Origin: Acinetobacter pittii
GTDB lineage: Bacteria; Pseudomonadota; Gammaproteobacteria; Pseudomonadales; Moraxellaceae
Length of the DNA stretch: 64,000 nt
Assembly (NCBI RefSeq): GCF_034064985.1
Contig: NZ_CP139249.1
Span: 1,984,001-2,048,000 of the forward strand
Reading direction: 5' to 3'
The notes beneath the pieces were generated by a model that saw nothing but the letters and a program-made list of their open reading frames with translations, was not told the origin of the DNA and did not search any database. Below, one piece after another: positions 36,049 through 44,116 of this stretch; the stretch's first letter is position 1, and each line of letters starts with the position of its first letter. A program made the position numbers and the translations under genes.

Positions 36049-36792
36049 TCAAACTAAATAAAAATAACTCACAACAAAAGCAAAAAGCAGCACGGTTTCA
36101 CTTAGCTCAATCGCTGCACCGACAGTATCCCCTGTAATACCACCAATTGTTTTTATAAATACATGTCTTAAGTAAACAAGACTGATTAAAAAACTAATGA
36201 TGGCAATAAGTCCTTGCCATTCCCAATATAAAGCCAATAGCAGCACTAACCCAGCTATTATCCATGAGGCTGTTTTGGGTAAATGATCAGTCAACGAACG
36301 CCCTAAACCTTTTTCACGGACATAGGGTGTAGTTAAAAACAAAATAGATGGCACAATACGTCCAAGGATAGGAATAAAGACTAAAAATAACGATTGATGC
36401 TGTTCAATCAACACATAAATCAGTGCAAATTTGAGCAAACATATGATAACTAAGCTGAGGACTCCAATTGGGCCACAACTTGGATCCTTCATGATTTGTA
36501 AAGTACGTAGTTTGTCTCCAAAACCACCTACCCACGCATCGGCGGTATCTGCTAGTCCATCTAAATGCAGCCCACCTGTTAGCCAAATCCATAAAGTGAG
36601 TATGATAGCTGCAAGCAAAAGAACGGGTAATTTAACTAAAAGACACGAGATAAGAAAAAGAATACCGCCAATAATCAGCCCAACCAGCGGATAGAACAAA
36701 ATAGCTCGACCATTTTGTTGCGCCGTCGGCATTGTCGTTAGCTCAATAGGCAGAACAGTTAAAAATTGCAATGCAATCCAAAAAGGTGTCAT
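36049..36792 (-). CDS. cobS: Adenosylcobinamide-GDP ribazoletransferase
   Basis: A 247-residue CobS (cobalamin 5'-phosphate synthase) from ATG 36792 (MTPFWIALQFLTVLPI); a TTG two codons upstream is less likely. It is an integral membrane protein; GGLHLDGLADTADAWVGGF holds the DGLxDxxDA motif that binds metal and phosphate, and DPSCGPIGVLSL follows. It joins adenosylcobinamide-GDP and alpha-ribazole(-phosphate). It is 106 nt downstream of the HAP gene, whose terminator lies in the gap, so it may have a separate promoter. No cobalamin riboswitch was visible upstream. Confidence 0.93.
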   Translation of the reverse strand: MTPFWIALQFLTVLPIELTTMPTAQQNGRAILFYPLVGLIIGGILFLISCLLVKLPVLLLAAIILTLWIWLTGGLHLDGLADTADAWVGGFGDKLRTLQIMKDPSCGPIGVLSLVIICLLKFALIYVLIEQHQSLFLVFIPILGRIVPSILFLTTPYVREKGLGRSLTDHLPKTASWIIAGLVLLLALYWEWQGLIAIISFLISLVYLRHVFIKTIGGITGDTVGAAIELSETVLLFAFVVSYFYLV

Positions 36793-36848
36793 ATCCAAGT
36801 CTCTAACTGGTCTATATTTAAAAACAAATTGAATTATGAAGAAATAAA

Positions 36849-36876
36849 AATGGGAATAGCAATCCCTATTCCCATT
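36849..36876 (-). terminator. Intrinsic terminator of the MINPP-like phosphatase gene
   Basis: An 11-bp perfect stem AATGGGAATAG / CTATTCCCATT with a 6-nt loop, then TTTTATTTC on the minus strand, before cobS. Confidence 0.88.
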
Positions 36877-36898
36877 AAAGACGTCAAAAACTGAAAAA

Positions 36899-38467
36899 CT
36901 ATTGCATTTGATAGCACTGTTTCAATTTGATGTAGTCGTAGTAAAAACTAGTTGGTGTATAACGTGCATAGTTACATGCAGATTTGAACAAAGTTTCTTT
37001 TTCGTTATAAAGCATTTTTACCAAAGTATTGCCTTGGCTATTTTGGTAAATATCCCACTGTACATTTGCCGCCATAGGTGAAACTACTTCACCACGCCAT
37101 GCACTTGTTGAGTAATTATAAGTCTGGCGTAGTGGTAACGGCTGCATCATATTATGTAAATCTAAGCTAGTTGCCAGAGGAATAATAATTTCAGCATGGG
37201 CAAACCGTAAAACTGCTTTGTAAGGCTGAGCTTTATTCACCACGGCGTCAACTTGTTGGAACAGATCCTGTTTAAGTCCTTGAGCAATTTCACTTGTGAC
37301 TTGATTTGACTCTGTAAAACTTGGACCTTTTTCGTAAAAATCGTTTGCATCATTAAATTCAGCGTAGAATTTCGCAGCATCTAACGGCATATATTTATCA
37401 AAATCGACACCTTTTAACTCACCTTTCATGCCACCAGAAATTGAATAGAGCTCATAAATATAAGCTGCCGCATCAACTGAACTGGCAATTGTATTTTTAC
37501 CCTTACCTTTTTCTGTAATTTGCTCACCTTTAGGTGAGGTTACCGTGAAAGATCCGGTGTTGCTAAAACTATAACCTGTTGTACCCAGTTTTTTAATAAA
37601 GTCTACTTTAAAAATCGGGCTGAGCACTGTTTGAGCTGTTTTTTCAGCCTGAGTATTTTTTGATAACTCATCTAATTTTTGGGCTAAATCTTTATTATTT
37701 TCTTCAAAATCTTGATAGACCTGACTAGCATCATAAATTTTTTGTTGGCTAGCACTCAGGGGTTGAGCTAAGTCTTCGTCTGCATTCAAACTATGAAAAT
37801 AGAGTTTGAAACGATCAACGCCGCCATCTTCAACACTCGGCCCGCTTTCACTTGATAAATTGGTATAAGACAATGGAACAATTTTATCTTTCAGTTGCGG
37901 TTGTTGTTTTATAAGTTCAGCAGTGAAAAATTTAGCACTATCTACCGCACGATCCACCCCAGAACTTTGTACCAATATAGAGGCTTGGGAATTTAAAAGA
38001 GTTGGTAAGCGTTGTAATAAACGATCTGCAATGCCACGGTGTTCTAAGATACCAGTCATGGTTTCGTTTCCATAACCGTACTGGCGGATCCCTTCCACGC
38101 CATAACCTAATAAGATATTTGCCTTCATCATGGCTTCTAAATCAGCACCTAATTGCTCACCTAAAGGTGTTAAGGCATTTTCTGATTTTGCCTGTTTCCA
38201 TAAATTATAAAGTGCCAAATCATATTTCAGACTTGATAAACCTCTCGAACCGTGACGCGCCACTAGCTCTGTAAAAACTGGCTGGAATCCATTTGGTGCT
38301 TGTTCATAATTTTTTATTTCTTGTTGAGGTTGATAAGGTGTTTTCGTTTGATAATATTTTGATGAGTTTGTCGATGGTGCAGTTTGAGCTTCTTGATCAT
38401 CATTATCGTTACACGCAACGAGTAATAGTGATGCTGCAAGCACAGTCGTTTTAAATAAAATATTCAT
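36899..38467 (-). CDS. Histidine-type phosphatase lipoprotein (MINPP/phytase-like)
   Basis: A 522-residue predicted lipoprotein: signal with lipobox LVAC, lipidated Cys19. Residues 71-76 are RHGSRG, the phosphohistidine motif of branch-2 histidine phosphatases, and the proton donor motif near the C-terminus is HAE (RFAHAEIIIP) rather than HD, the MINPP type. It probably removes phosphate from inositol phosphates or other phosphoesters at the outer membrane or periplasm. A possible extra domain occupies about 180-330. It sits between cobS and cobC, with a terminator after it, so it may not belong functionally to the cob genes. Confidence 0.82.
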   Translation of the reverse strand: MNILFKTTVLAASLLLVACNDNDDQEAQTAPSTNSSKYYQTKTPYQPQQEIKNYEQAPNGFQPVFTELVARHGSRGLSSLKYDLALYNLWKQAKSENALTPLGEQLGADLEAMMKANILLGYGVEGIRQYGYGNETMTGILEHRGIADRLLQRLPTLLNSQASILVQSSGVDRAVDSAKFFTAELIKQQPQLKDKIVPLSYTNLSSESGPSVEDGGVDRFKLYFHSLNADEDLAQPLSASQQKIYDASQVYQDFEENNKDLAQKLDELSKNTQAEKTAQTVLSPIFKVDFIKKLGTTGYSFSNTGSFTVTSPKGEQITEKGKGKNTIASSVDAAAYIYELYSISGGMKGELKGVDFDKYMPLDAAKFYAEFNDANDFYEKGPSFTESNQVTSEIAQGLKQDLFQQVDAVVNKAQPYKAVLRFAHAEIIIPLATSLDLHNMMQPLPLRQTYNYSTSAWRGEVVSPMAANVQWDIYQNSQGNTLVKMLYNEKETLFKSACNYARYTPTSFYYDYIKLKQCYQMQ

Positions 38468-38591
38468 AAGTCAGATGTGTGATTAATAAGAAATGCCAAT
38501 AGCTTAGTTTTTAGCAATGACAGTTCTATTACATAGACTTAAATATCTTTATAAAAATAATAACTTACAAGTGTATAAGAATATAAAACTA

Positions 38592-39191
38592 CTATCTAAA
38601 TATAAAAGTTAACTGTCCATCTGCTTCAGAAAATTCAAGAGAATATAATTTCCCAAGTTCTGCCGGCATTTTAAGTAAATCGTCTAAAGGCTGTTGTCTG
38701 GCTAAGCAAGCCAATAGCTTAATTACACCGCCATGAGTTATAACCAGTGCATGCTCTAAATTTTGTTTTTGCTTATGCTCCAGCAAATTCTGAAAACCTT
38801 TAAGAACCCTCGTTTGAAACTGGTTTAATGTTTCTGCGCGAGGTGGACAATATTGAGTTGGTTTTTGCCAAAAGTTTGCCAGTAATTCGGGTGAGGTTTC
38901 ATAAATTTGCTGAGTTGAGACGCCTTCCCAATCACCAAAATACATTTCTTTTAAGTCATGATTTAGAAGTAAAGGGAGTCCAGTTGTTTTAGCAAGTTGC
39001 TCAGCAAAATAAGCGCAACGTTTTAATGGTGAACTTATAATGACATCCCATGGCTGATTAGCCACTTGCTCAATGGTTGACTGCATTTGCTGCCAACCTT
39101 TAGCAGTTAACTCATCATCTAAATGACCACGTAAAGTATGGCTATATTGACTTTCGCCATGTCTAAGTAAATCAATTCTAAATTTACCCAA
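38592..39191 (-). CDS. cobC: Alpha-ribazole phosphatase-like histidine phosphatase
   Basis: A 199-residue histidine phosphatase. LLRHGESQYS at about residues 9-18 carries the catalytic RHG, and VITHGGVIKLLAC the second His. The protein probably dephosphorylates alpha-ribazole-5-phosphate in nucleotide-loop assembly. The start appears to be TTG 39191, overlapping cobT by 8 nt, with GGGG seven nt upstream; no ATG is nearer to the RHG motif. Operon member with cobT and cobU. A general phosphoglycerate-mutase-like phosphatase is the alternative but context favours CobC. Confidence 0.85.
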   Translation of the reverse strand: MGKFRIDLLRHGESQYSHTLRGHLDDELTAKGWQQMQSTIEQVANQPWDVIISSPLKRCAYFAEQLAKTTGLPLLLNHDLKEMYFGDWEGVSTQQIYETSPELLANFWQKPTQYCPPRAETLNQFQTRVLKGFQNLLEHKQKQNLEHALVITHGGVIKLLACLARQQPLDDLLKMPAELGKLYSLEFSEADGQLTFIFR

Positions 39192-40239
39192 TTTTATCCC
39201 CGCTTACGGCAGCTTGAGCAAAGGTAGCCATTTGGTTGTGTAATACACATGCCATTTTAACTAATGCCAAAGCAGCGCCAGCACCACTACCTTCACCTAA
39301 ACGTAAATTCATTTTTAAAATTGGCTCAGCATTGAGTTCTTGTAAAATACGTTGGTGGCCATATTCTGCCGATTGATGCCCAAAAAGCATCCAATCACGT
39401 ACTTTAGGGTTCATCCGCACTGCGCATAAAGCAGCGACCGAACTAATAAAACCATCCACAATGATAGGTAAGCCCACCTGCGCACAGCGGATATAAGCAC
39501 CTGTAATTGCCGCGATTTCCAATCCACCAACTGCACACAGTGTTTTGAACGCATCGCCAATAACATGTTTATGATGAAGTTCAATTGCCTTTTCAATTAC
39601 TTCAATTTTATGTCTTAACTGATCTGCACCAATTCCTGTACCGACTCCGGTTAATTGCTCGGCAGTATCATTTAATAAAAGACATGCTAAAGCAGAGGCA
39701 GAACAGGTATTTCCAATCCCCATTTCACCCGCAATATAAATATCAGCGCCTTCAACTTTAGCAGTATCTACACTGTTTTTACCTAACTCTAAAGCGGCAC
39801 GAGATTCATCTGCATTCATTGCGGCTTGTTTGGCAAAATTTGCTGTACCAGCACGAATACAATGACGTTCAACGCCCGCGTATTCGTATGCTTCACCGAC
39901 TGTACCGCAATCAATGACCTGCAAATGAGCTTGATGATATTTGGCAATGACACTAATTGCTGCACCACCAGTCGTGAAGTTTTGCAGCATTTGACGAGTT
40001 ACGGCTTGAGGATATGCAGAGATATTTTCTTCAACCACGCCATGGTCGCCAGCAAAAACTGTAATCCATGGATGGTTAACTTGTGGATGCGCATTTGATT
40101 GCAAACTAGCAAGTTTAACTGCTATCAGTTCTAAATCACCTAAGGCACCAGTAGGTTTGGTGAGTTGGAGTTGATGTTGCTCTGCTTGTTGTTTTGCATC
40201 CAAATTCGGCTGCTGTACAGACTCTAACCACCAGTTCAT
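39184..40239 (-). CDS. cobT: Nicotinate-nucleotide-dimethylbenzimidazole phosphoribosyltransferase
   Basis: A 351-residue CobT, making alpha-ribazole-5-phosphate from nicotinate mononucleotide and 5,6-dimethylbenzimidazole. Signature stretches are TKPTGALGDLELIAVKLA, VFAGDHGVVEENISAYP, TTGGAAISVIAK, EMGIGNTCSASALAC and LRLGEGSGAGAALAL; the catalytic Glu lies in the latter. Start ATG 40239 is 1 nt after the cobU stop, with GGTGAG seven nt upstream; the longer frame to 40251 overlaps cobU and is rejected. Confidence 0.96.
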   Translation of the reverse strand: MNWWLESVQQPNLDAKQQAEQHQLQLTKPTGALGDLELIAVKLASLQSNAHPQVNHPWITVFAGDHGVVEENISAYPQAVTRQMLQNFTTGGAAISVIAKYHQAHLQVIDCGTVGEAYEYAGVERHCIRAGTANFAKQAAMNADESRAALELGKNSVDTAKVEGADIYIAGEMGIGNTCSASALACLLLNDTAEQLTGVGTGIGADQLRHKIEVIEKAIELHHKHVIGDAFKTLCAVGGLEIAAITGAYIRCAQVGLPIIVDGFISSVAALCAVRMNPKVRDWMLFGHQSAEYGHQRILQELNAEPILKMNLRLGEGSGAGAALALVKMACVLHNQMATFAQAAVSGDKIG

Positions 40240-40240
40240 T

Positions 40241-40759
40241 TTATTTCTCACCTTTTAAAATCATTGGAAAACCAGCTACACAAAACACAACCTTATCTGC
40301 AATTTGCCCTAAAGCTTGATGTAGCCTTCCTGCTCCATCGACAAAACGGCGGCTAATTTCACCAAGTGGCACAACGCCTAAACCCGTTTCATTACTTACT
40401 AAAATAATTTCTGACTGAAGCGTGGGTAAAACTTTTAATAGTTGCTCACACTCAAGTTGTTGAACACTTTGATCTTCTAAAAGTAATAAATTGGTTAGCC
40501 AAAGTGTTAAACAATCCACAAGAATAATTTGATTAGGTCGATCAATTTTTTGCAGAGTTTTTGCTAAATATAAAGGTTCTTCAACCAAAGACCAGTGAGA
40601 AGGACGCTGATTTTGATGATGGGCTATTCTGCTTTGCATTTCAAAATCTAGCGCTTGCGCTGTTGCAACATAAGTGACAGCTAATTGCGTATTTATTGCC
40701 GTTTGTTCAGCCAGTCGGCTTTTGCCAGAACGGGCACCACCTAAAATCAATTGCAACAT
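40241..40759 (-). CDS. cobU: Adenosylcobinamide kinase / guanylyltransferase
   Basis: A 172-residue CobU/CobP. P-loop GGARSGKS at residues 6-13, followed by YVATAQALDFEMQSRIAHHQ with the GMP-accepting His, and ILVDCLTLWLTNLL as Walker-B-like region, ending with NETGLGVVPLGEISRRFVDGAGRLHQ. It phosphorylates and guanylylates adenosylcobinamide. Overlaps a 2H phosphoesterase gene by 13 nt and cobT follows by 1 nt, so the three are one operon. Confidence 0.96.
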   Translation of the reverse strand: MLQLILGGARSGKSRLAEQTAINTQLAVTYVATAQALDFEMQSRIAHHQNQRPSHWSLVEEPLYLAKTLQKIDRPNQIILVDCLTLWLTNLLLLEDQSVQQLECEQLLKVLPTLQSEIILVSNETGLGVVPLGEISRRFVDGAGRLHQALGQIADKVVFCVAGFPMILKGEK

Positions 40760-41373
40760 GAATCACCTAAAAACAAATGCTGATACGGATACAGCTGACC
40801 TTGTAAAATTTGAGCTTGATAATAACCAAACGTTAAATGCTCAACTTTAAGGTCAAATTCAGCCTGTTTATATTGTACAGGTAATTGAGAAATTTTTCGT
40901 AAAATCAAATTACTACTATAGTCTTTCTTATACAAACCTAATGTAATGTGCGGGCAATAATCTAAAGCCGCAATTTCATTAGAAACTAAACCTAACTTTT
41001 GGCGTATCTGAAATAAGATATTTTCGGTGTCTCCTATTTCTACAAATAGAGCACTACTAAAGCTATCGATTGAACCAATTTTTAAATAAAACGGAGCAAA
41101 ATCTTCTTTTTTTAAGATTTCTCTTTGCTGCTCAAATTCACTCAAACTGAAGTCATCACTATAGACTCTGGTTTCGTGGTCTAAAAATCCACATATAAAC
41201 AGCGTGATATGATATTGACGACTATTAGGTTCTAATAAGAATTCTGAAAAATGCGCGCGCAAGGCATCTAAATAATCAACTATTTTTTGATCATTAATTT
41301 CTAAATACCACAATGCATAATTTTGCCGTCCAAGATGCCATTCGGGATAATCCCGTATAGATGTTGGCATCAT
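40747..41373 (-). CDS. 2H phosphoesterase (2'-5' RNA ligase family)
   Basis: A protein of 208 residues from ATG 41373 (a GTG at 41397 is possible; no ribosome-binding site decides). The two catalytic HxT motifs are intact: YHITLFICG in the first half and CPHITLGLY in the second, the pattern of the 2H (LigT) superfamily that opens 2',3'-cyclic phosphates. Its 3' end overlaps cobU by 13 nt, so it is cotranscribed with cobalamin genes. No role in cobalamin assembly is known to me; RNA repair is the default family role. Confidence 0.75.
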   Translation of the reverse strand: MMPTSIRDYPEWHLGRQNYALWYLEINDQKIVDYLDALRAHFSEFLLEPNSRQYHITLFICGFLDHETRVYSDDFSLSEFEQQREILKKEDFAPFYLKIGSIDSFSSALFVEIGDTENILFQIRQKLGLVSNEIAALDYCPHITLGLYKKDYSSNLILRKISQLPVQYKQAEFDLKVEHLTFGYYQAQILQGQLYPYQHLFLGDSCCN

Positions 41374-41473
41374 GAACGTCGAGGGTTTTAGCAACACAGC
41401 TTTAATTCAAAATCATTCAATTTTTGTATTAAAGCATGTTTGCCTTTCAGTTGTAGAGCATAATTAAAAGAAT

Positions 41474-43621
41474 TTAGGCATATTGAGTAGGCGCTTTCTT
41501 TGAGTTGGTAGTATTCATGTTTAAAGGCTGTTTACCTTGTTCAGAAAATAAATATTCAACTAATTGCGTTAATTCAACTTCAAGTTGTCTTTTTTGGGCA
41601 ATACTCATTTCCAATTTCTGAATTTGCTGTTGTAAATGTTTAATTGCATCAGCTTCTTCAATTTCTAAAAATTGAATCGCATAGGCATAACCTAAAGCAG
41701 CGCCTTTTAATAGGTTTTTATAAGGCAAATCATGACCTATATTCACCTCAATTGATGCAATTACTCTTTCATTATGAGTTAATTTTCGTAGTGGATCTCT
41801 CGCCACTCGTTGACAAGGGTCTTTAAATGCATATTCACATGAGTCTAGAAAGCTTTGTGCCATGCGATCCAAATCTTTTGCATAGTTAGGTAATACAATT
41901 GCAAGCCCTTGCTTTACTTCCCTAATTAAATTCTCTGCAAATGCTTTAACTGAATGATCTCCCATTGCGACGCCAATAGAATCATAACCCAGCAAAGATG
42001 CATACCAAGCAAGCATGGCATGTACGCCGTTCCATAGACGGTTTTTGATTAATTGGATATCAGTAATCTGATTAACCAAGACAACTTGACGCAACTTTTC
42101 GAGTAAAGGGCTCCCTTTTTCAATATAAATTGGCATATCCGTTTCGCTATGAAACAGAATTAGGTCCATGCTTTGTAATATATGACCTGGTTGGAAATTA
42201 CGGCGCATGTTATCAACATATAAAGATGCCTGGTTTTGCTGATCTTGAGTCAGTTTATTGCAATCTTCGAGTTCGATTTGTTCCTCGTGTTCCACATCTT
42301 CTAAATGCTGTTCAAGAAAATTATGCTTAATACGAAGTTGGCGATATAAATTTTGATTAGATAGTTTTGAAACCATACGGTTTACAACGGTGTCGCAAAA
42401 GTAATGTTCTTTTAAAATATGCTCAGTTACGTCTTCATCATTGGTTAACTCTAGTAGAGCTTCTCTAAGATGCTTCATAACCAAATATTTCGCACCGACT
42501 TTATTTAAAATAATTAGAATAGTTAGAGGTTCAATGCATGCTTCATGTGGTGAGTTAAAACGTGCATATAGCCCTTTTGCAATTATTTTTGCTTCAACTT
42601 CGATGGCCTGTTCGGGTAAACAAAGTGCGATCAAACATGAATGGGTATACATCTCCAACATTTGTTGTTCATTTTCAGAATCAACAATACTCATATTCTC
42701 AATACGTTCATCATAAGAAAATTGCCCATAGCGAATACTATAAGTTCCAAATGCATTCACTGCTTCGCGGAAAAGACTATTTCGTGTAGAAGCAATAATA
42801 CGTTTTGGTTTTGTGTAGCCATCCCAATGTGACAAGATCTGTGCTATATAACCACCGCCAATAGCGCCGAAACCATGTATTCCCACTGTCAGTTGATTTA
42901 GGCTTTGTGGAAAAGGTTCTTGTATCTCTGGCATATCCATAACAGGGATAAATTGGTCGAGATCGGTTAAAAAGTCATACATCTGATCATAATAAAAATG
43001 TGCTTTTTCCAACATTTCGTCATTTGGTTCTTTAATATCTTTTAATAAAATCGTTAAACCTTTTGAAGTGTGAGCTGAAGTTAAACCATTTTCAGAATCT
43101 TCAAACATAAGACACTGGTCAGCGTCCAAGTGAAGTTGACTAGCAGCTTTTAAAAAAATTTCTGGATGCGGCTTTCCTTGCTCTACTTCATCACCACAGG
43201 TAATCACATCAAAAAATTTATAAACATTCGCATTAATTAAATATTCTTCGGCAATTGCCCTACGGCTTGAAGTCGCAACGGCCATTCTTAAACCCGATTT
43301 TCGTAAACGTTCTAAAACCTGAACTAAACCTTTTTTGATAGGCACGCCGTGTTTTCGAATATGTTCGAGTTCCATCTCATCAGCTTTTTTTCTAATTTCT
43401 TTATAGGGAATATTTACCCCATATAACCGTTGAGCTAATTGCTCAGCAGTAGTTGCACTTAAACCTAAACATTGCATTAAATATTCGTGAGAAAACTCCT
43501 GCCCAATGAGTTCTTGAGATGCCTGTTGCAATGTTTGAAACCGTAATCTCTCAGTGTCAAACATTGTCCCATCCATATCGAAGATAGCTCCATGAACAGG
43601 TTTTCCATGAAAAATAAGCAC
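41474..43621 (-). CDS. mtlD: Bifunctional mannitol-1-phosphate dehydrogenase / phosphatase (HAD fusion)
   Basis: A 715-residue fusion. Residues about 1-225 are a HAD phosphatase with FDMDGT at 14-19 as nucleophile motif, LRMAVATSSRR as motif II and MFEDSENGLTSAHTSKG as motif IV. Residues about 245-690 are a mannitol-dehydrogenase-type reductase with a dinucleotide-binding loop VGIHGFGAIGGGYIAQIL. In Acinetobacter such an enzyme converts fructose-6-phosphate to mannitol in two steps for salt tolerance. Start GTG 43621 with AGAGGT seven nt upstream. A hairpin with seven T lies 42 nt upstream of the start. The 2H/cobUTC genes follow on the same strand after 76 nt without a terminator. Confidence 0.9.
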   Translation of the reverse strand: MLIFHGKPVHGAIFDMDGTMFDTERLRFQTLQQASQELIGQEFSHEYLMQCLGLSATTAEQLAQRLYGVNIPYKEIRKKADEMELEHIRKHGVPIKKGLVQVLERLRKSGLRMAVATSSRRAIAEEYLINANVYKFFDVITCGDEVEQGKPHPEIFLKAASQLHLDADQCLMFEDSENGLTSAHTSKGLTILLKDIKEPNDEMLEKAHFYYDQMYDFLTDLDQFIPVMDMPEIQEPFPQSLNQLTVGIHGFGAIGGGYIAQILSHWDGYTKPKRIIASTRNSLFREAVNAFGTYSIRYGQFSYDERIENMSIVDSENEQQMLEMYTHSCLIALCLPEQAIEVEAKIIAKGLYARFNSPHEACIEPLTILIILNKVGAKYLVMKHLREALLELTNDEDVTEHILKEHYFCDTVVNRMVSKLSNQNLYRQLRIKHNFLEQHLEDVEHEEQIELEDCNKLTQDQQNQASLYVDNMRRNFQPGHILQSMDLILFHSETDMPIYIEKGSPLLEKLRQVVLVNQITDIQLIKNRLWNGVHAMLAWYASLLGYDSIGVAMGDHSVKAFAENLIREVKQGLAIVLPNYAKDLDRMAQSFLDSCEYAFKDPCQRVARDPLRKLTHNERVIASIEVNIGHDLPYKNLLKGAALGYAYAIQFLEIEEADAIKHLQQQIQKLEMSIAQKRQLEVELTQLVEYLFSEQGKQPLNMNTTNSKKAPTQYA

Positions 43622-43662
43622 GTTTTTACCTCTTTTTTGATCATGTTTTATTCAGGGTATAC

Positions 43663-43683
43663 AAAAAAATGCCTAAAAAGGCA
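43663..43683 (-). terminator. Hairpin with U7 in the mtlD leader (possible attenuator)
   Basis: Read on the minus strand: TGCCT-TTTT-AGGCA followed by TTTTTTT. The 5-bp stem is short but the T-run is perfect. It ends 42 nt before the mtlD start, so it could attenuate transcription into mtlD or be the end of an upstream transcript. Confidence 0.6.
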
Positions 43684-43815
43684 GGATGTTAATAAATGAA
43701 ACATTAGTGGTTATTTTTTAATCAAAAATATAATCCATCTGTTACTCAATAGAGTTAAAAGACGAAAAGAGTTGAAATAGATCAATAATTATGAAATTGA
43801 GTTTAGATACAAAAA

Positions 43816-43838
43816 CAACAGGCCATCCTCGCCTGTTG
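43816..43838 (-). terminator. Intrinsic terminator of the candidate sRNA
   Basis: An 8-bp perfect stem CAACAGGC / GCCTGTTG with a 7-nt loop, followed on the minus strand by TTTTTGT. No coding gene ends here, so the terminator implies a non-coding transcript. Confidence 0.8.
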
Positions 43839-43970
43839 CTTTTGATTAGTTCTTTTTGTTGCGCTGATAATGTTTATTTTTATTAGTTCCATTTACCGCT
43901 AGATGAACCTGCCTGTTTTTATAATATCTTGCAGGCGCTCACATACCAGAAATCAACTCATCTTTCAGCG

Positions 43971-44000
43971 TTATTGTTATTGTTATTGTTATTGTTATTG
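43971..44000. repeat. Hexanucleotide repeat (TTATTG)x5
   Basis: Five perfect tandem copies of TTATTG on the plus strand (CAATAA on the minus), flanked by CAGCG at 43966-43970 and CGCTG at 44005-44009 as inverted repeats. A tract of this kind can change copy number by slippage. Confidence 0.95.
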
Positions 44001-44097
44001 GAGTCGCTGGTATAACTTTAAATCGACTAAAAACTTAACGTTAGAGTGGTACGCACTATAATTAATTTTTTAGAACCCTCCTTAACTCTCAATATAG

Positions 44098-44116
44098 ATA
44101 ATGATAATCATTATCA
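44098..44116. promoter_or_regulatory. Perfect Fur box, with overlapping minus-strand promoter
   Basis: The bases GATAATGATAATCATTATC equal the 19-bp Fur consensus at every position. On the minus strand a promoter TTGAAT-17 nt-TATCAT, or TTGATA-15 nt-TATATT, overlaps it, so iron-bound Fur would repress a minus-strand transcript starting near 44094. No iron gene adjoins it on either side. Confidence 0.85.

Larger units (their letters stand above)
43806..44094 (-). ncRNA. Candidate Fur-regulated small RNA
   Basis: Predicted transcript of about 280 nt on the minus strand: promoter overlapping the Fur box near 44100, an (AATAAC)n tract that reads as consecutive A-A-N triplets, the type of single-stranded ARN motif recognised by the distal face of Hfq, and a terminator with 8-bp stem and TTTTTG tail at 43806-43838. 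No convincing ORF. The ends are inferred, no expression evidence exists here; it could alternatively be the 5' leader of mtlD. Confidence 0.45.

Noticed and set aside
41374..41480. Cobalamin riboswitch upstream of the cob genes
   Set aside because: The gap from mtlD is only 76 nt and lacks B12-box features; the same holds for the short gap before cobS.
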